NCBI GenBank assembly: GCA_965261695.1
Contig: OZ253474.1
Coordinates: forward strand, 3,348,001-3,412,000
Direction of reading: 5' to 3'
Source of the DNA: Bin5 sp965261695
GTDB lineage: Bacteria > Chloroflexota > Anaerolineae > Caldilineales > Caldilineaceae
Length of the DNA stretch: 64,000 bases
Part shown: piece by piece, positions 62,981 through 64,000 of the stretch
Layout: each line of letters opens with the position of its first letter
How positions within the stretch are numbered: position 1 is the stretch's first letter
Notes under the pieces: generated by a model
What the model was told of the DNA's origin: nothing
The model's input: only the letters and a program-made list of their open reading frames with translations
Database searches by the model: none
Translations under genes and position numbers: made by a program

Positions 62981-63010
62981 TTGACAAATATCAGCAGCCA
63001 AGTTTATAAT
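62981..63010 (+). promoter_or_regulatory. Consensus sigma-70 promoter of the fourth AW gene
   Basis: Perfect -35 TTGACA (62981-62986), 18-bp spacer, perfect -10 TATAAT (63005-63010); 76 nt before the ATG at 63087. The best promoter in the window. Confidence 0.88.
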
Positions 63011-63086
63011 CGTTCGGCATATTTGACCCACCCATGCCAGTGCGACGCGGAAGAACTCAGGTTTAGTGATTGGAGAACACGGTTTA

Positions 63087-63797
63087 ATGTTTGGAACAGC
63101 CAACTCTCGAATTTACAGTTACATGCTGGCCTTCTGCCTCTTGACCCTACTGCTGGCAGTTGCCTGGCCGGCCGCCTCGGCAGCACAGGAATCGGTACCA
63201 CCAGGACCGCCGCCCGGAGATTCAGGCACCACACCACCTGTTGGTGATGATGGTCCTGGCCCCTCAACCGGCCCGCCAACCACCCCTAGCCCCACCGCTA
63301 CACCCACACCCACGTCCACCCCAGGTGGCGGCGACCCCCTCCCGCCAGACCCGACCGGCGGTGGCGGCGACCCCCTCCCGCCAGACCCGACCGGCGGCAG
63401 CGGTAAAACGCTCACCCTGGCCCAGACCCTTGCCGAGTACGAGCTAATCAAAGCTTTGGCCCCCAATCGCATCATCTTCCACGCCGCCACTCCAATCCAG
63501 CTCTGTAAAGTGGACGATGGACTCCAGATCTACTTCGTTAGCAGAAAAGGAAAGACGCGTCTCGGCCCGTGGGTCCCCTCCTTCGCCGAACTGGCCGCAA
63601 AATATCCCGATGGCGACGAGGCTTCGATCTACTACGGCTTCAACCCGCTCAACGGCAAACGCGTCAAAATCGACTATCTGCCAGCCGCAAAACGAATTCG
63701 CGTAGACACCTTCTACGCCGACAAAGACAAAGATAAAAACAAACAATACATCTTCCACTTCGGCCCCGAACACGACATCACCTACGACGCCTGGTAA
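63087..63797 (+). CDS. Secreted AW-family protein, type B, copy 2 (unknown function)
   Basis: A 236-residue secreted protein. The ATG at 63087 is preferred (GGAGAA 11 nt upstream); a GTG at 63066 is in frame and would give an N-terminus closer to MIGSTRSNF of the 52860 copy. Signal peptide core YMLAFCLLTLLLAVAWPAAS. Linker with PTATPTPTSTPGGG and a duplicated GGGDPLPPDPTG block. Domain 128-236: RIIFHAATPIQLC, GLQIYFVS, GPWVPSFAELAAKYPDGD, NPLNGKRVKIDYLP, KRIRVDTFYADK, NKQYIFHFG and YDAW-stop. It is the most diverged copy. Function unknown. Confidence 0.82.
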   Translation: MFGTANSRIYSYMLAFCLLTLLLAVAWPAASAAQESVPPGPPPGDSGTTPPVGDDGPGPSTGPPTTPSPTATPTPTSTPGGGDPLPPDPTGGGGDPLPPDPTGGSGKTLTLAQTLAEYELIKALAPNRIIFHAATPIQLCKVDDGLQIYFVSRKGKTRLGPWVPSFAELAAKYPDGDEASIYYGFNPLNGKRVKIDYLPAAKRIRVDTFYADKDKDKNKQYIFHFGPEHDITYDAW

Positions 63798-63806
63798 CGC
63801 AACAGA

Positions 63807-63853
63807 GGGGCAAGCCAAGAGCGCCCACCCCTGCCCAGCTCTTGGCAACCCCC
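63807..63853 (+). terminator. Hairpin after the fourth AW gene
   Basis: Inner perfect stem GCCAAGAGC (63814-63822) / GCTCTTGGC (63838-63846) with outer GGGG/CCCC pairing. Matches in place and sequence the hairpin after the gene at 52860. No U-tract. Confidence 0.7.
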
Positions 63854-63911
63854 TCCTCCCTAGCCGCGCTACCGGCCGGTTGTGATTCTCCAGGCGTTCT
63901 GAAAAGTGCGG

Positions 63912-63947
63912 GACGCTCTCCGGCTTCGGCTGGGGGGCGTTCTTTCT
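63912..63947 (+). terminator. Second terminator after the fourth AW gene
   Basis: GACGC...GGC-TTCG-GCT...GCGTTC stem with a UUCG tetraloop, followed by TTCTTTCTT, about 115 nt after the stop codon. Confidence 0.7.
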
Positions 63948-64000
63948 TGTCACAACGACCTTGGCCTTCCCGTGTCAGGGCCGTCTCCTTACCCGACAGG

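Noticed and set aside
62274..62984. 236-codon plus-strand ORF rich in Pro, Ser and His
   Set aside because: Antisense to the GxxExxY gene and reads through repeat DNA.

Overview
The window is about 64 kb of GC-rich bacterial chromosome and carries no rRNA or tRNA gene that I could find. Several things suggest a member of the Chloroflexota (Anaerolineae/Caldilineaceae-like): lipobox substrate-binding proteins, an SH3-domain lipoprotein beside a MacAB-like exporter, several enolase-superfamily dehydratases next to an F420-type luciferase-like oxidoreductase, a four-S1-domain RpsA, ClpC, a single MreB, and Thr/Pro-rich secreted FN3 proteins. This is inference from gene content; there is no marker gene that would prove it.

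Layout. 1-5.4 kb: a zinc uptake locus with three ZnuA-type binding proteins (the first cut by the window edge), a Fur/Zur regulator, and the ZnuC ATPase and ZnuB permease. 5.4-7.4 kb (minus strand): RNase III and a threonine-synthase-like PLP enzyme. 7.6-14 kb: a relic ORF made of permease fragments, a frameshifted enolase-superfamily gene, an intact one, a sugar isomerase/epimerase-like TIM barrel and an MFS exporter. 14.2-17.5 kb: a visibly AT-richer island with a GHKL ATPase, a DUF4325 STAS-like protein and a PIN nuclease in one operon, followed by an AlbA_2/Schlafen-type ATP-binding regulator. 17.6-23.6 kb: a third enolase-superfamily gene, an LLM oxidoreductase, a cupin, several decayed genes and a DUF255 thioredoxin-fold protein. 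24.3-31.8 kb: a complete oligopeptide-type ABC importer operon. 32-39.9 kb: housekeeping genes (MreB, a Cys/Met PLP enzyme, RidA, ribosomal protein S1, ClpC) with good promoters and terminators. 40-42 kb: a Doc toxin-antitoxin pair and a decayed second copy. 44-50 kb: a 3-hydroxyisobutyrate-dehydrogenase-like enzyme and a MacAB-like export operon ending in an SH3 lipoprotein.

43.7-64 kb is the most unusual part. Four small secreted proteins share a C-terminal domain of about 106-109 residues that I do not recognise and that always ends in Ala-Trp-stop. By domain sequence, leader peptide and 3' hairpins they fall into two types in the order A-B-...-A-B. Between the pairs sit a 1502-residue secreted protein of about 14 FN3 domains and an unknown coiled protein with a Cys/His finger. 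The noncoding DNA here is filled with an interspersed C-rich, G-poor repeat family always in the same orientation. It includes a five-unit tandem array, a 237-bp tandem duplication and stretches of AAAACT-type repeats, and it surrounds a GxxExxY (PD-(D/E)XK) nuclease gene. Strong promoters lie directly next to the repeats, including a triple tandem promoter.

Three otherwise good reading frames (8665-9761, 20220-20869, 41947-43745) are each broken by an apparent loss of one base. These may be real pseudogenes or assembly errors.
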